Notes under the pieces: model-generated
What the model was told of the DNA's origin: nothing
The model's input: the letters and a program-made list of their open reading frames with translations, nothing else
The model's database searches: none
Program-made: the position numbers and the translations under genes
Source: Microbacterium lacticum
Lineage (GTDB): Bacteria > Actinomycetota > Actinomycetes > Actinomycetales > Microbacteriaceae
Reading direction: 5' to 3'
Length of the DNA: 64,000 nucleotides
Assembly (NCBI RefSeq): GCF_006716815.1
Contig: NZ_VFPS01000001.1
Span: 62,001-126,000 of the forward strand
In this document: positions 26,833-40,112 of the stretch, piece after piece
How positions within the stretch are numbered: position 1 is the stretch's first letter
Layout of the letters: the number at the start of each line of letters is the position of its first letter

Positions 26833-27806
26833 CCGGCACGACCGAACGGCCGCGCGAGATCCTCGTGGTCGCCCACGCGCGCCGCGAAGACACCGTGCGC
26901 GCCGCTCGCCGGGTGATCGCGGCGCTCCAGGCGGCCGGGGCCCGTCCGGTGCTGCCCGACGGCGACGACGAACTGCGCGACGCCCTCGCCGGCGTCGGTC
27001 ACCTGCAGACGCTCGGGGTCGACGTCACGGTCGACGACCTCGAGCTCGCGATCGTGCTCGGCGGCGACGGCACCATCCTGCGCGCCGCGGAGCTGGTGCG
27101 CAGCGGCACCGCGCCGATCCTCGGCATAAACATGGGGCACGTCGGCTTTCTCGCGGAGATCGAGGCCGACGTCATCGACGACGCGATGCGCCGCGTGATC
27201 GACCGCGACTATGACGTGGAAGAGCGCATGACGCTGGCGGTCGACGTGACGGATGCCAGTGGCGCCCGCATCTACGAGACGTGGGCGCTCAACGAGGCCA
27301 CCGTCGAGAAGGCGGCGCGTGAGCGGATGATGGAGGTCATCCTCGAGATCGACAGCCGGCCGCTGTCGAGCTTCGGATGCGACGGCGTCGTGATCTCGAC
27401 GCCCACCGGATCGACCGCCTACAACTTCTCCGCCGGCGGCCCGGTGATCTGGCCAACCGTCGAGGCGATCGCCGTGGTGCCGCTGTCGGCGCACGCCCTC
27501 TTCGCGCGGCCGCTCGTCGTGGGGCCCGAGGCAACCGTCGCGATCGAAGTGCTCGCGCGCACCGACGGCACCGGCATCCTCTGGTGCGACGGGCGCCGCT
27601 CGCACGACCTGCCGCCCGGCGCCCGCGTCACCGCGCAGCGTTCGCCCGAACCCGTGCGGCTCGCGCGGCTGCACCCGGCCCCGTTCACCGACCGGCTCGT
27701 GCGTAAGTTCCAGCTGCCCGTGGCGGGGTGGCGCGGCCCGGCCTCGACCACGCCGACCGGCCCTGAGACCGCCGCGCCGGCCGTCGCCGAAACCGGCTCT
27801 GCATGA
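26829..27806 (+). CDS. nadK: NAD kinase
   Basis: NadK makes NADP from NAD with ATP or polyphosphate. The 325-residue protein, starting at the ATG overlapping the tlyA stop, has the essential LGGDGTILRAAE motif, the NEATVEKA sequence, and the TPTGSTAYNFSAGGP region that binds NAD. Its place between tlyA and recN matches Rv1694-Rv1696. The stop again overlaps the next start by 4 bases. Confidence 0.95.
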   Translation: MTGTTERPREILVVAHARREDTVRAARRVIAALQAAGARPVLPDGDDELRDALAGVGHLQTLGVDVTVDDLELAIVLGGDGTILRAAELVRSGTAPILGINMGHVGFLAEIEADVIDDAMRRVIDRDYDVEERMTLAVDVTDASGARIYETWALNEATVEKAARERMMEVILEIDSRPLSSFGCDGVVISTPTGSTAYNFSAGGPVIWPTVEAIAVVPLSAHALFARPLVVGPEATVAIEVLARTDGTGILWCDGRRSHDLPPGARVTAQRSPEPVRLARLHPAPFTDRLVRKFQLPVAGWRGPASTTPTGPETAAPAVAETGSA

Positions 27807-29500
27807 TCGAGCAGATCACCCTCCGTGACCTCGGGGTCATCGCCGACGCGACCCTGCCGATGGGGCCGGGGTTCACCGCGATCACCGGCGAGACCGGCGC
27901 AGGCAAGACGATGGTCGTCACCGGACTCGGCCTGCTGATGGGCGCGCGCTCCGACGCGGGCACCGTTCGATCGGGCGCCGACCAGGCCGCCGTCGAAGGC
28001 GTGTGGATCGTGCCGGAGAGCGGCGCCGTCGCCGACCGCGTCGCCGACGCCGGGGGAGAGGTCGAGCCGATCGGGGCAGGCCGAGCCGAGCTGTACCTCG
28101 CGCGCACCGTGACCGCCGAGGGCCGCAGCCGCGCGAGCGTCGGCGGCCGCACCGCCCCCGCCGGGGTGCTGGCCGACCTCGCCGAGCACCTCGTCGTCGT
28201 GCACGGCCAGTCCGACCAGCTGCGGCTGCGCTCGGGCGCCGCCCAGCGCGACGCGCTCGACCGCTTCGGCGCGGAGAGCATCGAGCCCGCCCTGGCCCGC
28301 TACCGCGCCGACTTCGACGCGGCGCGGGCGTTGCGCACCGAGCTCGACGAGCTGACGACCCACCGCGACGAGCGCGTCCGCGAGGCCGACGACCTGCGCG
28401 CCGCGCTCGCCGAGCTCGAGCAGGTCGACCCGCAGCCGGGCGAGGACGTCGAGCTCGCGCAGCGCGCCGAGCGTCTCGCCAACGCCGAAGAGCTGCGCCT
28501 CGCCGCGACCGCCGCGCACGAGGCGCTCTCGGGTGAGGACGACGCCCCCGACGTCGTCACCCTCCTCGCCGAGGCGCGCCGCGCGCTCGAGCGACTCGCC
28601 TCGAGCGACCCGGCGCTGGCCGCGCACGCCGCGACGCTCGAGGAGCTCGGCTACCGGGCATCCGATCTCGCCACCGACTTGAGCGGCTACCTCGCCGACC
28701 TCGACGAGACCGGCCCGCACGAGCTCGCCGCGGTCGAAGAGCGCCGCGCCGCGATCGCCGCGATCGTGCGTGCGCACGGCACCCTCGCCGACGCGCTGGC
28801 GCTCCGCACCGAGGGCGGCCTGCGCCTCGCCGAGCTCGACGACGACGGCGACCGCGTCGAGCGCCTGGCCGCCGAAGTCGCCGCAGCGGAGACGACGCTC
28901 GACGAGAGCGCCGCCGCGCTCACCGCGGCGCGCACCGCCGCGGCCGAGCGGCTCTCCGACGCCGTGACCACCGAGCTCCACGCCCTCGCCCTGCCCGACG
29001 CGCGCGTGGTCGTGGCCGTCGCCCCCGGCACGCCGGGCGTCGCCGGGCGCGACGAGGTCTCGATCCTGCTCGCCCCGCACCCGGGGGCGGAGCCGCGGCC
29101 GGTCGCCAAGAGCGCGTCGGGCGGAGAGCTCAGCCGCGTGATGCTCGCGATCGAGGTCGTCATCGCCGGCACCGGCGGCGTGCCGACCTTCGTCTTCGAC
29201 GAGATCGACGCCGGCATCGGCGGGGCCGCCGCGATCGAGGTCGGGCGGCGCCTGGCATCGCTCGCGCAGGCGAGCCAGGTGATCGTCGTCACCCACCTCG
29301 CGCAGGTCGCGGCATTCGCCGGCAACCACCTGAGCGTCGTCAAGGCGAGCGACGGCAGCGTCACGGCATCCAGCGTCCGGGCGCTCGCGGGTGCGGAGCG
29401 CGAAGCCGAGATGGCGCGGCTGCTGTCGGGCCTGCCCGATTCGCCCGCCGCGCTCGAACACGCGCGGGAGCTGCTCAGCCTGGGCGGCGCGGAGGCCTGA
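27803..29500 (+). CDS. recN: DNA repair protein RecN
   Basis: RecN is an SMC-like ATPase acting early in double-strand-break repair. The 565-residue product has Walker A GETGAGKT at residues 29-36, a long coiled-coil middle rich in Glu, Arg and Ala (about 150-390), and the C-terminal ABC signature SGGELSRVMLAIE with Walker B FVFDEIDAGIGG. The length is typical. It ends 14 bases before pyrG, within which a pyrG promoter box lies. Confidence 0.95.
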   Translation: MIEQITLRDLGVIADATLPMGPGFTAITGETGAGKTMVVTGLGLLMGARSDAGTVRSGADQAAVEGVWIVPESGAVADRVADAGGEVEPIGAGRAELYLARTVTAEGRSRASVGGRTAPAGVLADLAEHLVVVHGQSDQLRLRSGAAQRDALDRFGAESIEPALARYRADFDAARALRTELDELTTHRDERVREADDLRAALAELEQVDPQPGEDVELAQRAERLANAEELRLAATAAHEALSGEDDAPDVVTLLAEARRALERLASSDPALAAHAATLEELGYRASDLATDLSGYLADLDETGPHELAAVEERRAAIAAIVRAHGTLADALALRTEGGLRLAELDDDGDRVERLAAEVAAAETTLDESAAALTAARTAAAERLSDAVTTELHALALPDARVVVAVAPGTPGVAGRDEVSILLAPHPGAEPRPVAKSASGGELSRVMLAIEVVIAGTGGVPTFVFDEIDAGIGGAAAIEVGRRLASLAQASQVIVVTHLAQVAAFAGNHLSVVKASDGSVTASSVRALAGAEREAEMARLLSGLPDSPAALEHARELLSLGGAEA

Positions 29501-31911
<2,411 letters not shown>

Positions 31912-31915
<4 letters not shown>

Positions 31916-32835
31916 AGCCCGCCCGCGCCGTCGACGCCTACCTCAGGCACATCACGATCGAGCGCGGCCTCTCCGAGCACACCGTCGCCGCCTACCGGCG
32001 CGACTTGGCCGGGTACCGCACCTGGCTGCAGGAGCGCGGCATCGACGATGTCGACGAGGTCACGGCGGCGCTCGTCGCCGAGTTCGCCGCCGCGCGCGCC
32101 TCGGCCGAGCCGCCGCCCGCGGCGACCTCGCTCGCCCGTCTGCAGTCGTCGGTGCGGGGCCTCCACCGCTTCCTCGTGCGCGAAGGGCTCGCGCAGACCG
32201 ACCCCAGCGATCGGCTGCGGCCCCCGAAGGCGCCCCAGCGACTGCCGAAGGCGCTCTCGATCGAGCAGATCGAGGCGCTCCTCGATGCCGCGGGCCCCGC
32301 ACCGGGCGACGCCGTCGACACCGACATCGTGCGTCTGCGCGACCGCGCGCTGCTCGAGCTGCTGTACGCGACCGGGGCGCGCGTGTCAGAGGTGATGCAG
32401 CTCGACGTCGACGACCTCGCGCACGGCGACGTGCTGCGCGTGCGCGGCAAGGGCGCCAAGGAGCGCATCGTGCCCGTGGGCTCGTACGCGCGCGCCGCGG
32501 TCGACGCCTACCTCGCCCGCGCCCGCCCCGAGCTTTCCCGGCGCGGCCGCGCGAGCGCCCGGCTCTTCCTCGGCGCACGGGGCGCCCCCCTCTCTCGCCA
32601 GGGCGCCTGGCTCGTCATCCAGGCCGCAGCGGAAAGGGCGCAGCTGAGCGCGCACGTGTCGCCGCACACCTTCCGGCACTCGTTCGCGACGCATCTGCTG
32701 CAGGGCGGCGCCGACGTGCGCGTCGTGCAGGAGCTCCTCGGGCACGCGTCGGTCGCGACGACGCAGATCTACACGCACGTCACCGTCGACGCCCTCCGCG
32801 ACGTGTACCTCACCTCGCACCCCCGCGCCCGCTGA
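31912..32835 (+). CDS. xerD: Site-specific tyrosine recombinase XerD
   Basis: XerD resolves chromosome dimers at dif together with XerC. The 307-residue protein has an N-terminal core-binding domain and the complete catalytic set Arg157 (ATGAR), Lys180 (GKGAK), His252, Arg255 (HTFRH), His278 (LLGHAS) and Tyr287 (TQIYTH). The GTG at 31912 overlaps the Nudix stop. Position between the Rv1700-like and ParA-like genes matches Rv1701, so this is the housekeeping enzyme and not the island integrase. Confidence 0.94.
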
Positions 32836-32899
32836 GTGCGGCTGAGCGCGGCTTATTCACGGCGCGGATGCCGCAGCGCCGGCCCCACGGCGGAGCAGG

Positions 32900-33556
32900 A
32901 TGAGCGCCATGAGCGAAGGCCCCGCGGCTGCCCTGTACCGACCCTCCCGCGCGATGGCGATCTGGTGGATCGCGGCGGGGGTCGCCGGGGGCATCGTCTC
33001 GTTCCTGCTGTACCACGAGTACATCGCGCAGCTGCGCGGCGATACACCGCTCATCTCGTGCAGCATCAGCCCCGTGGTCACCTGCGGGCCGAACCTGCTC
33101 TCGCCCGGCGGCAACCTGCTGGGCTTCAGCAACTCGGTGATCGGCATGGTGCTGTTCACCGGACCGATCTTCGCCGGCGCGTCGGCGCTCGCCGCGACCG
33201 AGGGCCTGCCCGCCTGGTACTGGCGCACCTACACGGTGTTCGTCGCCGGCGCGTTCCTCCTCGTCCACTTCTTCGCCTACCGCAGCGTCTTCGAGTACTC
33301 GTCGCTGTGCCCGTGGTGCATGATCATCTGGCTCGTGACGATCCCGCTGCTGTTCACCGTGCTGGGCTGGACGCTCCGCGCGGGGGTCTGGGGTGGCTCG
33401 GGCGCCGGGAGCGCTCAGGGCACCTCGCGCGCCGGGAGCAGGCGACAGCGGGTCGGCGCCGCGATCCTGTCGTGGCTGCCGCTCATCGTGCTCGCCGACT
33501 ACCTCCTCATCGCCGTCACCGCGCAGCTGCGCCTCGACGTGCTCGGCAGCCTCTGA
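32900..33556 (+). CDS. Vitamin K epoxide reductase (VKOR) family membrane oxidoreductase
   Basis: In actinobacteria VKOR re-oxidises the DsbA-like thiol oxidase for extracytoplasmic disulfide formation. The 218-residue protein has about five membrane segments. It shows both required cysteine pairs: loop cysteines in SCSISPVVTCG (near residues 53-62) and the active-site CPWC (near 138-141). The Ser/Asn loop with GNLLGFSNSVIGM is also family-typical. ATG 32900 and ATG 32909 are both possible; the latter has the better spaced AGGA. No thioredoxin-like fusion is present, so a separate partner is expected. Confidence 0.87.
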   Translation: MSAMSEGPAAALYRPSRAMAIWWIAAGVAGGIVSFLLYHEYIAQLRGDTPLISCSISPVVTCGPNLLSPGGNLLGFSNSVIGMVLFTGPIFAGASALAATEGLPAWYWRTYTVFVAGAFLLVHFFAYRSVFEYSSLCPWCMIIWLVTIPLLFTVLGWTLRAGVWGGSGAGSAQGTSRAGSRRQRVGAAILSWLPLIVLADYLLIAVTAQLRLDVLGSL

Positions 33557-33654
33557 CCTGCCCCCTTCCGGCCCCGCCTCGCTCGGTGACACGGGCGCCT
33601 GTGCGAGAATCGCAGGGCGGGTCCTGGGAAGGACGGCAGAAAGCAGGAGTGTCG

Positions 33655-34539
33655 GTGGCGGAGAAGACGCGGGGGACGAAGACGGCCCGGGCGGAGGATG
33701 TTCCGATGGGGCCGACCGGTCGCCCCTACCACGGGTTCCCGACCCCGCCCGCGCTGAGCTCGCACGGCCCCGCCCGCATCATCTCGCTCTGCAACCAGAA
33801 GGGCGGCGTGGGCAAGACCACGACGACCATCAACCTCGCCGCCTCGCTCGCCCAGTACGGCCGACGCGTGCTCGCGGTTGACTTCGACCCCCAGGGCGCG
33901 CTCTCGGCCGGCCTCGGCATCACCACCCACGACGTGCCGACGATCTACGACCTGCTGCTGGACACCAAGCGCGACCCGCACGAGGTCATCGTGCAGACAT
34001 CCACACCGGGCCTCGACGTCCTTCCCGCGAACATCGACCTGTCGGCGGCGGAGGTGCACCTCGTCAACGAGGTCGCCCGCGAGACGATCCTCTCGCGCGT
34101 GCTGCGCAAGGTCTCGGGGGAGTACGACGTCATCCTCGTCGACTGCCAGCCCTCGCTCGGCCTCCTCACCGTCAACGCGCTGACCGCGAGCCACGGCGTG
34201 CTCATCCCCCTCGAGTGCGAGTTCTTCGCCCTGCGCGGCGTCGCGCTGCTCGTCGAGACCATCGACAAGGTGCGCGACCGCCTGAACCCGGCGATCGAGC
34301 TCGACGGCGTGCTCGCCACGATGTACGACCCGCGCACCCTGCACTCCCGCGAGGTGCTCGAGCGGGTCGTCGAGGCGTTCGGCGACGACGTGCTCGAGAC
34401 CGTCATCGGGCGCACGGTGAAGTTCCCGGATGCCTCGGTGTCGGGCGTGCCCATCACCCAGTTCGCCCCCGAGCACGCGGCGGCCCAGGCGTACCTGCGT
34501 CTCGCGCGGGAGCTGGTCGACCGTGGCGCCGTCGCCTGA
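33655..34539 (+). CDS. ParA-family ATPase upstream of scpAB
   Basis: This is a Soj/ParA-like P-loop ATPase of 294 residues. After a ~40-residue tail come the deviant Walker A KGGVGKTT (residues 49-56), VDFDPQGALSAGLG and DCQPSLGLL. The GTG at 33655 was chosen because AGGAG lies five bases before it; a GTG at 33649 is inside that site. No ParB or parS is seen here. The neighbours scpA and scpB match the Rv1708-Rv1710 arrangement, so it is a chromosomal segregation-linked protein of unclear specific role, not a plasmid partition gene. The first 17 bases of scpA overlap its end. Confidence 0.88.
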   Translation: MAEKTRGTKTARAEDVPMGPTGRPYHGFPTPPALSSHGPARIISLCNQKGGVGKTTTTINLAASLAQYGRRVLAVDFDPQGALSAGLGITTHDVPTIYDLLLDTKRDPHEVIVQTSTPGLDVLPANIDLSAAEVHLVNEVARETILSRVLRKVSGEYDVILVDCQPSLGLLTVNALTASHGVLIPLECEFFALRGVALLVETIDKVRDRLNPAIELDGVLATMYDPRTLHSREVLERVVEAFGDDVLETVIGRTVKFPDASVSGVPITQFAPEHAAAQAYLRLARELVDRGAVA

Positions 34540-35383
34540 CGACGCTTCGCCGTCGCGGGACCGGGCACCGGAGGCATCCGCGCCCGAGGCATCCTCGCCC
34601 GAGCCGGGCTTCCGCGTGTCGCTCGCCGGGTTCGACGGCCCGTTCGACCTGCTGCTGACGCTCCTCGGCAAGCACGAGCTCGACATCACCGAGATCTCGC
34701 TGTCGAAGGTCACCGACGAGTTCATCTCGTATCTGAAGGGTCTCGATGCCGAGGAGGAGCTCGAACAGGCATCCGAGTTCCTCGTCGTCGCGGCGACGCT
34801 GCTCGACATGAAGGTCGCGGGGCTGCTGCCGCAGGGGGAGCTCGTGGATGCCGAATCGGTCGCCCTCCTCGAGGCGCGCGACCTGCTCTTCGCCCGCCTG
34901 CTGCAGTACCGGGCGTTCAAGGAGGTGTCGGCGTGGTTCGAGCGGAGCCTGCGCCGTGAGGACCGGCGGCACGTGCGGGCGGTGCGCCTCGACGAGAAAT
35001 ACCGGAACGCCGTGCCCGAGCTCGTCTGGACGCTCTCGAAGGACGACTTCGCCGCGATCGCGCTGATGGCCTTCACCCCGAAGGAGATCCCGCACGTCGG
35101 GCTCGACCACCTGCACGCGCCGCTCGTGTCGATCCGCGAGCAGGCCGCCGTGGTCGTCACGCTGCTGCGGGCGGCGGGCACGCTGAGCTTTCGGGAGCTC
35201 GTCGCCGGCACGACGCAGACCGGCGTCGTCGTCGCGCGCTTCCTCGCGGTGCTGGAGCTCTACCGGCACGCCGCCCTCTCGTTCGAGCAGCTCGAGCCGC
35301 TCGGCGAACTGACCCTGCGCTGGACCGCGGAACGCTGGTCCGAAGAGAACCTCGCCACGTTGGGAGCCGACTATGACCACTGA
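34523..35383 (+). CDS. scpA: Segregation and condensation protein A
   Basis: ScpA is the kleisin that bridges SMC heads in bacterial condensin. The 286-residue product begins at the GTG at 34523, has a ~35-residue Ser/Pro/Glu leader, and then the family opening FRVSLAGFDGPFDLLLTLLGKHELDITEI. The helical EFLVVAATLLDMKVAGLLP motif follows, and the C-terminal winged-helix region includes TLSFRELV. It overlaps parA by 17 bases and scpB by 11 bases, a sign of tight coupling. Confidence 0.94.
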   Translation: MAPSPDDASPSRDRAPEASAPEASSPEPGFRVSLAGFDGPFDLLLTLLGKHELDITEISLSKVTDEFISYLKGLDAEEELEQASEFLVVAATLLDMKVAGLLPQGELVDAESVALLEARDLLFARLLQYRAFKEVSAWFERSLRREDRRHVRAVRLDEKYRNAVPELVWTLSKDDFAAIALMAFTPKEIPHVGLDHLHAPLVSIREQAAVVVTLLRAAGTLSFRELVAGTTQTGVVVARFLAVLELYRHAALSFEQLEPLGELTLRWTAERWSEENLATLGADYDH

Positions 35384-35942
35384 ACCCGCCGATATCGCGC
35401 GACGGATCGAGGCGATCCTGCTCGTCGTCGACGAGCCGCAGAGCCTCGTCGCGCTCGCCGCGGCGGTCGGCTCACCCGTGCCCGCGGTGCGCCAGGCCGT
35501 TGACGCGCTGGTCGCCGACTACGACGGCGAGGCCGGCGGGCCGCGCCGCGGCTTCGAGCTGCGCGTGGTCGGCGGCGGCTGGCGCCTGTACGTGCGCGAG
35601 GAGCACGACGACCTGGTGTCCGAGTTCGTCAACGCGCAGGCCCCGACGCGGCTGTCGCAGGCGGCGCTCGAGACCCTCGCGGTCATCGCGTACAAGCAGC
35701 CCGTCACGCGCAGCCAGGTCGCCGCGATCCGCGCGGTCAACGTCGACTCGGTGGTGCGCACCCTCGTCGCGCGCGGGCTCATCACCGAGCTGTTCGCCGA
35801 CCCCGAGACCGGCGCGATCAACTACGGCACGACCGACGCGCTCCTCGTGAACCTCGGCATCAACTCGCTCGAGGAGCTGCCGCACATCTCGCCACTGCTC
35901 GACGATGGTGCCGACGGGTTCGAGAGCGAGGTGCTGCGATGA
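35373..35942 (+). CDS. scpB: Segregation and condensation protein B
   Basis: ScpB binds ScpA and regulates the SMC complex. The 189-residue protein is made of two winged-helix domains. [38 protein letters not shown] is the diagnostic second domain (written here as two joined family blocks, about residues 90-130). The start overlaps scpA by 11 bases and the stop overlaps rluB by 4. Confidence 0.94.
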   Translation: MTTEPADIARRIEAILLVVDEPQSLVALAAAVGSPVPAVRQAVDALVADYDGEAGGPRRGFELRVVGGGWRLYVREEHDDLVSEFVNAQAPTRLSQAALETLAVIAYKQPVTRSQVAAIRAVNVDSVVRTLVARGLITELFADPETGAINYGTTDALLVNLGINSLEELPHISPLLDDGADGFESEVLR

Positions 35943-36721
35943 GCGGGGCGGAATCCACCGAGGGCGTGCGCCTGCAGAAGGTGCTCGCGAACGCCGGCGT
36001 CGCCTCGCGGCGCGTGTGCGAGGAGTACATCGTCGACGGCCGCGTGCGGGTGAACGGCCGTGTCGTCACCGAGCTCGGGACGCGCATCGACCCGACATCC
36101 GACCTCGTCGACGTCGACGGCACCGCGATCCAGCTGGATGCCACGAAGCGCTACATCATGCTCAACAAGCCGGCCGGGTTCGTCTCGTCGATGAAGGACG
36201 AGCAGGGGCGTCCCGACCTCCGCCGCTTCACGCGGGAGTGGCCCGAGCGGCTCTACAACGTGGGCCGGCTCGACGCGGAGACGAGCGGACTGCTCGTGCT
36301 CACCAACGACGGCGACCTCGCGCACGTGCTCGCGCACCCCTCGTTCGGGGTCACGAAGGTCTACATCGCGAAGGTGTCGGGCCGGGTGACGCCCCAGACG
36401 ATCGCGACCCTCACCCGGGGGATCGAGCTCGACGACGGCCCGATCGCCGCGGACAAGGCGCGACTGCTCGACGCGTCGGGGACGGGGGGGCGCGGCACGA
36501 GCCTCGTGGAGCTGACCCTGCACTCCGGGCGCAACCGCATCGTCCGGCGCATGATGGCCGCCGTCGGTCATCCCGTCATCGATCTCGTCCGGCGTCAGTT
36601 CGGGCCCCTCCACCTGGGAGCCCTCCCGGCGGGGCAGGCGCGGGAGTTGACTACAGTGGAACGCGGCGCCCTGCTCACCGCGGCGCGCCGGGCGGCGCCC
36701 ACGCCGCCCGGGGACTCTTAG
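35939..36721 (+). CDS. rluB: 23S rRNA pseudouridine synthase, RluB/RsuA family
   Basis: The enzyme converts a specific uridine of 23S rRNA to pseudouridine. The 260-residue product has an N-terminal S4 domain ([20 protein letters not shown]) and the catalytic-aspartate motif [21 protein letters not shown] at about residues 108-128. The C-terminal [17 protein letters not shown] is typical of the RsuA/RluB branch. It lies directly after scpB, as in many actinobacteria and firmicutes. Whether the target is U2605 (RluB) or a 16S site cannot be decided by eye. Confidence 0.92.
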   Translation: MSGAESTEGVRLQKVLANAGVASRRVCEEYIVDGRVRVNGRVVTELGTRIDPTSDLVDVDGTAIQLDATKRYIMLNKPAGFVSSMKDEQGRPDLRRFTREWPERLYNVGRLDAETSGLLVLTNDGDLAHVLAHPSFGVTKVYIAKVSGRVTPQTIATLTRGIELDDGPIAADKARLLDASGTGGRGTSLVELTLHSGRNRIVRRMMAAVGHPVIDLVRRQFGPLHLGALPAGQARELTTVERGALLTAARRAAPTPPGDS

Positions 36722-36730
36722 GCGGAGACT

Positions 36731-37852
36731 GTGACCGACTCGATCACGACGGGTGCCGGCGTGCGCGCCGCGCGCACTTCGGGGACCGTGCGCGTCGTCG
36801 GGGCGGGCCTGCTCGGCGCGAGCATCGGCCACGCCCTGCGCGGGCTCGATGTCGACGTCGCGCTCGCCGACGCGTCTCCCGCGCAGCTGCGCCTCGCCGT
36901 CGACTACGGCGCCGGCCGCCCGGCCGACGACGGCGACGACCCCGCGCTCATCGTCGTGGCGGTGCCGCCCGACGTCGTCGCCGACGTGGTCGAGCGCGAG
37001 CTGCGCGCCCACCCGCGGGCCGTCGTCACCGACGTCGCGAGCGTCAAGCTCGAGCCGCTGCACGCGCTGCGCGAGCGCGGCGTCGACCTCACCCACTACA
37101 TCGGCTCCCACCCGCTCGCCGGGCGCGAGCGGGGCGGCGCGATCTCGGCGCGCGCCGACATCTTCGTCGGCCGCCCGTGGGTCGTCTGCCGCGACGGCGA
37201 GACGCCGGCCGCCGACCTCGCCGTCGTCGAGGGGCTCGCCCTCGACCTCGGCGCGACGCCCCTCGAGATGACGCCGGAGGAGCACGACCGCGCCGTCGCG
37301 CTCGTCTCGCACGTGCCGCAGCTGGTGGCATCCCTGCTCGCCGGCCGCTTCGTCGACGCCGCCGACGGCTCGCTGCGCCTCGCCGGCCAGGGCGTGCGCG
37401 ACACGACCCGGATCGCCGCCTCGGCGCCCGAGCTCTGGGTCCAGATCCTCGGCGCCAACGCCGAGCCGGTCGTGGACGTGCTCGACGCCCTCGCCGACGA
37501 CCTCCGGGGCGTCGCCGAGGCCCTGCGCCACCCCGAAGCCCCCGGCGCCCGCCGCGCGGTCGCCGACACGATCCGCCGCGGCAACGACGGCGTCGAGCGA
37601 CTGCCCGGCAAGCACGGCCAGAACCGCCGCTTCGAGTCGCTCGTCGTCATGGTCGACGACACCCCCGGCCAGCTCGGGCGCCTCTTCGGCGAGCTCGGCG
37701 AGCTCGGCGTCAACGTCGAGGACCTGCGCCTCGAGCACTCGCCCGGCGCGCAGTTCGGCCTCGCGGAGATCAGCGTCGTCCCGGGCGCCGTCCGTCACGC
37801 CGAAGAGGGCCTCGCCGCCCGCGGCTGGAAGATCGCGAGCCTCCCCTCATGA
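36731..37852 (+). CDS. tyrA: Prephenate dehydrogenase with C-terminal ACT domain
   Basis: TyrA oxidises prephenate to 4-hydroxyphenylpyruvate in tyrosine synthesis. The 373-residue protein has the NAD-binding [15 protein letters not shown] (residues 20-34), the catalytic region [12 protein letters not shown] and [16 protein letters not shown]-terminal ACT-like domain ([20 protein letters not shown] onward) probably senses tyrosine. It lies 9 bases after rluB and overlaps cmk by 4, an arrangement also known in Streptomyces. Confidence 0.92.
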   Translation: MTDSITTGAGVRAARTSGTVRVVGAGLLGASIGHALRGLDVDVALADASPAQLRLAVDYGAGRPADDGDDPALIVVAVPPDVVADVVERELRAHPRAVVTDVASVKLEPLHALRERGVDLTHYIGSHPLAGRERGGAISARADIFVGRPWVVCRDGETPAADLAVVEGLALDLGATPLEMTPEEHDRAVALVSHVPQLVASLLAGRFVDAADGSLRLAGQGVRDTTRIAASAPELWVQILGANAEPVVDVLDALADDLRGVAEALRHPEAPGARRAVADTIRRGNDGVERLPGKHGQNRRFESLVVMVDDTPGQLGRLFGELGELGVNVEDLRLEHSPGAQFGLAEISVVPGAVRHAEEGLAARGWKIASLPS

Positions 37853-38541
37853 CCCTCACCATCGCCATCGACGGGCCCGCCGGCTCGGGCAAGTCCAGCG
37901 TCTCGAAAGAGGCCGCGCGGCGCCTGAGCTACGGCTACCTCGACACCGGCGCCGCCTATCGGGCCCTCGCCTGGCACACGCTCGCGCGCGGGGCGGACAC
38001 CGCGGACGAGGCCGCCGTCATCGACGCGGCATCCGACTTCCCCTACGCCATCTCGCTCGACGCCGACGATTACTGGGTGCGGGTGGGCGACACCGACGTG
38101 ACCTCCGCGATCCGCGAGCTGCGCGTCTCCGCCGCCGTCAGCGGCGTCGCCCGGGTCGCCGCCGTGCGGGAGCGGGTCAACGACCTGTTCCGCACGCTCG
38201 TCGCGGCATCCGCCCTTCCCGGCGTCATCGTCGAGGGGCGCGACATCACGACCGTCGTCGCGCCCGACGCGCCGGTGCGGATCCTCCTCACCGCCGCGCC
38301 GGAGGTGCGCGCCGCCCGGCGCAGCGCCGAACTCACCGACGAGGATGCCGCGGCCGTCGCCACGGCCCTCCACCGCCGAGACGCCGCCGACAGCCAGGTC
38401 GTCGACTTTCTCACCGCCGCCGATGGCGTGAGCGTCATCGACTCGACCGACCTCGATTTCGCACAGACCGTGGAGGCCGTCCTGCGGGTCGCCGCCGCGG
38501 GCGGTGCCGCACCCACCCAGGAGAACCACGATGGCCGCTGA
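37849..38541 (+). CDS. cmk: Cytidylate kinase
   Basis: Cmk phosphorylates CMP and dCMP. The 230-residue protein has the P-loop GPAGSGKSS (residues 8-16), the substrate motif [13 protein letters not shown], and [20 protein letters not shown], all standard for the bacterial family. The ATG overlaps the tyrA stop and the end overlaps der by 11 bases. Confidence 0.95.
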   Translation: MTLTIAIDGPAGSGKSSVSKEAARRLSYGYLDTGAAYRALAWHTLARGADTADEAAVIDAASDFPYAISLDADDYWVRVGDTDVTSAIRELRVSAAVSGVARVAAVRERVNDLFRTLVAASALPGVIVEGRDITTVVAPDAPVRILLTAAPEVRAARRSAELTDEDAAAVATALHRRDAADSQVVDFLTAADGVSVIDSTDLDFAQTVEAVLRVAAAGGAAPTQENHDGR

Positions 38542-40054
38542 CGACGAGTACGAAGGCGGCCCCGACCGCCTCGAAGAGAAGATGGCGGACCTCGACGAGG
38601 AGCTCGCCGAATCGCGCGCCGAGGCGCTGCGCGCGTCGCTGGCCGACTACGACCTCGACGACGAAGACGCCGACCTGCTCGCCGGGCTCACCGCCGGCGG
38701 CGAGGTCGTCGAGCTGCTGCCGGCGCTGCCGGTGGTCGCGATCGTCGGGCGGCCGAACGTCGGCAAGTCGGCGCTCGTGAACCGCATCCTCGGCCGCCGC
38801 GAGGCCGTCGTCGAGGACACCCCGGGTGTCACGCGTGACCGCGTGACGTACAAGGCCGAGTGGATGGACCGCCGCTTCACCCTCGTCGACACGGGCGGGT
38901 GGGAGCCGGATGCCAAGGGCATCGACCGCTCCGTCGCCGCGCAGGCCGAGGTCGCGATCGACCTCTCCGACGTGGTGCTGTTCGTCGTCGACGCGATGGT
39001 CGGCGCGACGGCGACCGACGAGGCCGTCGTGCGGCTGCTGCGCACCACGAAGAAGCCCGTCTTCCTCGTCGCGAACAAGATCGACGACGCTCGGCAGGAG
39101 CCGGAGGCCGCGGCCCTGTGGAACCTCGGTCTCGGTGAGCCCCACCCCGTCTCGGCGATCCACGGGCGCGGCGTCGCCGACCTCCTCGACGAGGTCATGA
39201 AGGTGCTGCCCGACGTCTCCGCCGTCGCGAAGGCGGAGCTCGGCGGCCCGCGCCGGGTCGCGATCCTCGGGCGCCCGAACGTCGGCAAGTCGTCGCTGCT
39301 GAACAAGGCGGCCGGCGAGGAGCGCGTCGTCGTCAACGAGCTCGCCGGCACCACCCGCGACCCGGTCGACGAGATCGTGGAGCTCGGCGGCAAGCTGTGG
39401 CGCTTCGTCGACACTGCCGGCATCCGTCGCCGTGTGCATCTGCAGCAGGGCGCCGACTTCTACGCGTCGCTGCGCACCTCGGCGGCGCTCGAGAAGGCCG
39501 AAGTCGCCGTCGTCGTGCTGGATGTCTCGCAGTCGATCAGCGTGCAGGATCTCAACATCATCGACCTCGTGCTCGAGTCGGGGCGTGCGCTCGTGCTGGC
39601 GTTCAACAAGTGGGACCGCCTGAACGACGACGACATGGAGAACGCCGACCGCCGCCGCTACCTCGAGCGTGAGATCGAGCAGGATCTCGCGCACGTGCAG
39701 TGGGCGCCGCGCGTCAACATCTCGGCGCGCACGGGCCGGCACCTTGACAAGCTCGTGCCCGCGCTCGAGACGGCGCTCGCCTCATGGGATCAGCGGATCC
39801 CGACGGGCAAGTTCAACGCGTTCCTCTCCGAGCTCGTCGCCGAGCACCCGCACCCGCTGCGGGGCGGCAAGCAGCCCCGCATCCTGTTCGGCACGCAGGC
39901 CTCGACCCGCCCGCCGACATTCGTGCTGTTCACCACCGGGTTCCTCGACCCCGGCTACCGCCGGTTCATCCAGCGGCGCCTGCGCGAGGTCTTCGGCTTC
40001 GAGGGCACGCCCATCGTCACGAACATGCGCGTGCGCGAGCGCCGCCAGCGCTGA
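38531..40054 (+). CDS. der: Ribosome-assembly GTPase Der (EngA)
   Basis: Der has two GTPase domains in tandem and helps mature the 50S subunit. The 507-residue protein starts at ATG 38531 with an acidic ~65-residue N-terminal extension. G domain 1 has GRPNVGKS at 73-80, DTGGWE and NKID. G domain 2 has a second [15 protein letters not shown] and NKWD. The C-terminal KH-like domain ends [19 protein letters not shown]. An N-terminal extension is usual in actinobacterial Der. A short GC hairpin just after the stop (about 40055-40072) may help termination. Confidence 0.96.
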   Translation: MAADDEYEGGPDRLEEKMADLDEELAESRAEALRASLADYDLDDEDADLLAGLTAGGEVVELLPALPVVAIVGRPNVGKSALVNRILGRREAVVEDTPGVTRDRVTYKAEWMDRRFTLVDTGGWEPDAKGIDRSVAAQAEVAIDLSDVVLFVVDAMVGATATDEAVVRLLRTTKKPVFLVANKIDDARQEPEAAALWNLGLGEPHPVSAIHGRGVADLLDEVMKVLPDVSAVAKAELGGPRRVAILGRPNVGKSSLLNKAAGEERVVVNELAGTTRDPVDEIVELGGKLWRFVDTAGIRRRVHLQQGADFYASLRTSAALEKAEVAVVVLDVSQSISVQDLNIIDLVLESGRALVLAFNKWDRLNDDDMENADRRRYLEREIEQDLAHVQWAPRVNISARTGRHLDKLVPALETALASWDQRIPTGKFNAFLSELVAEHPHPLRGGKQPRILFGTQASTRPPTFVLFTTGFLDPGYRRFIQRRLREVFGFEGTPIVTNMRVRERRQR

Positions 40055-40112
40055 CCCGCCCGGCGGGCGGTGCGGTGCGGTGCCGCGGGCGCGTCCGTAC
40101 CCCGCGCTCGCG

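Noticed and set aside
33655-34539. ParA-like gene as evidence of a plasmid or partition locus
   Set aside because: No parB or parS is adjacent, and the parA-scpA-scpB-rluB order is a standard chromosomal arrangement.
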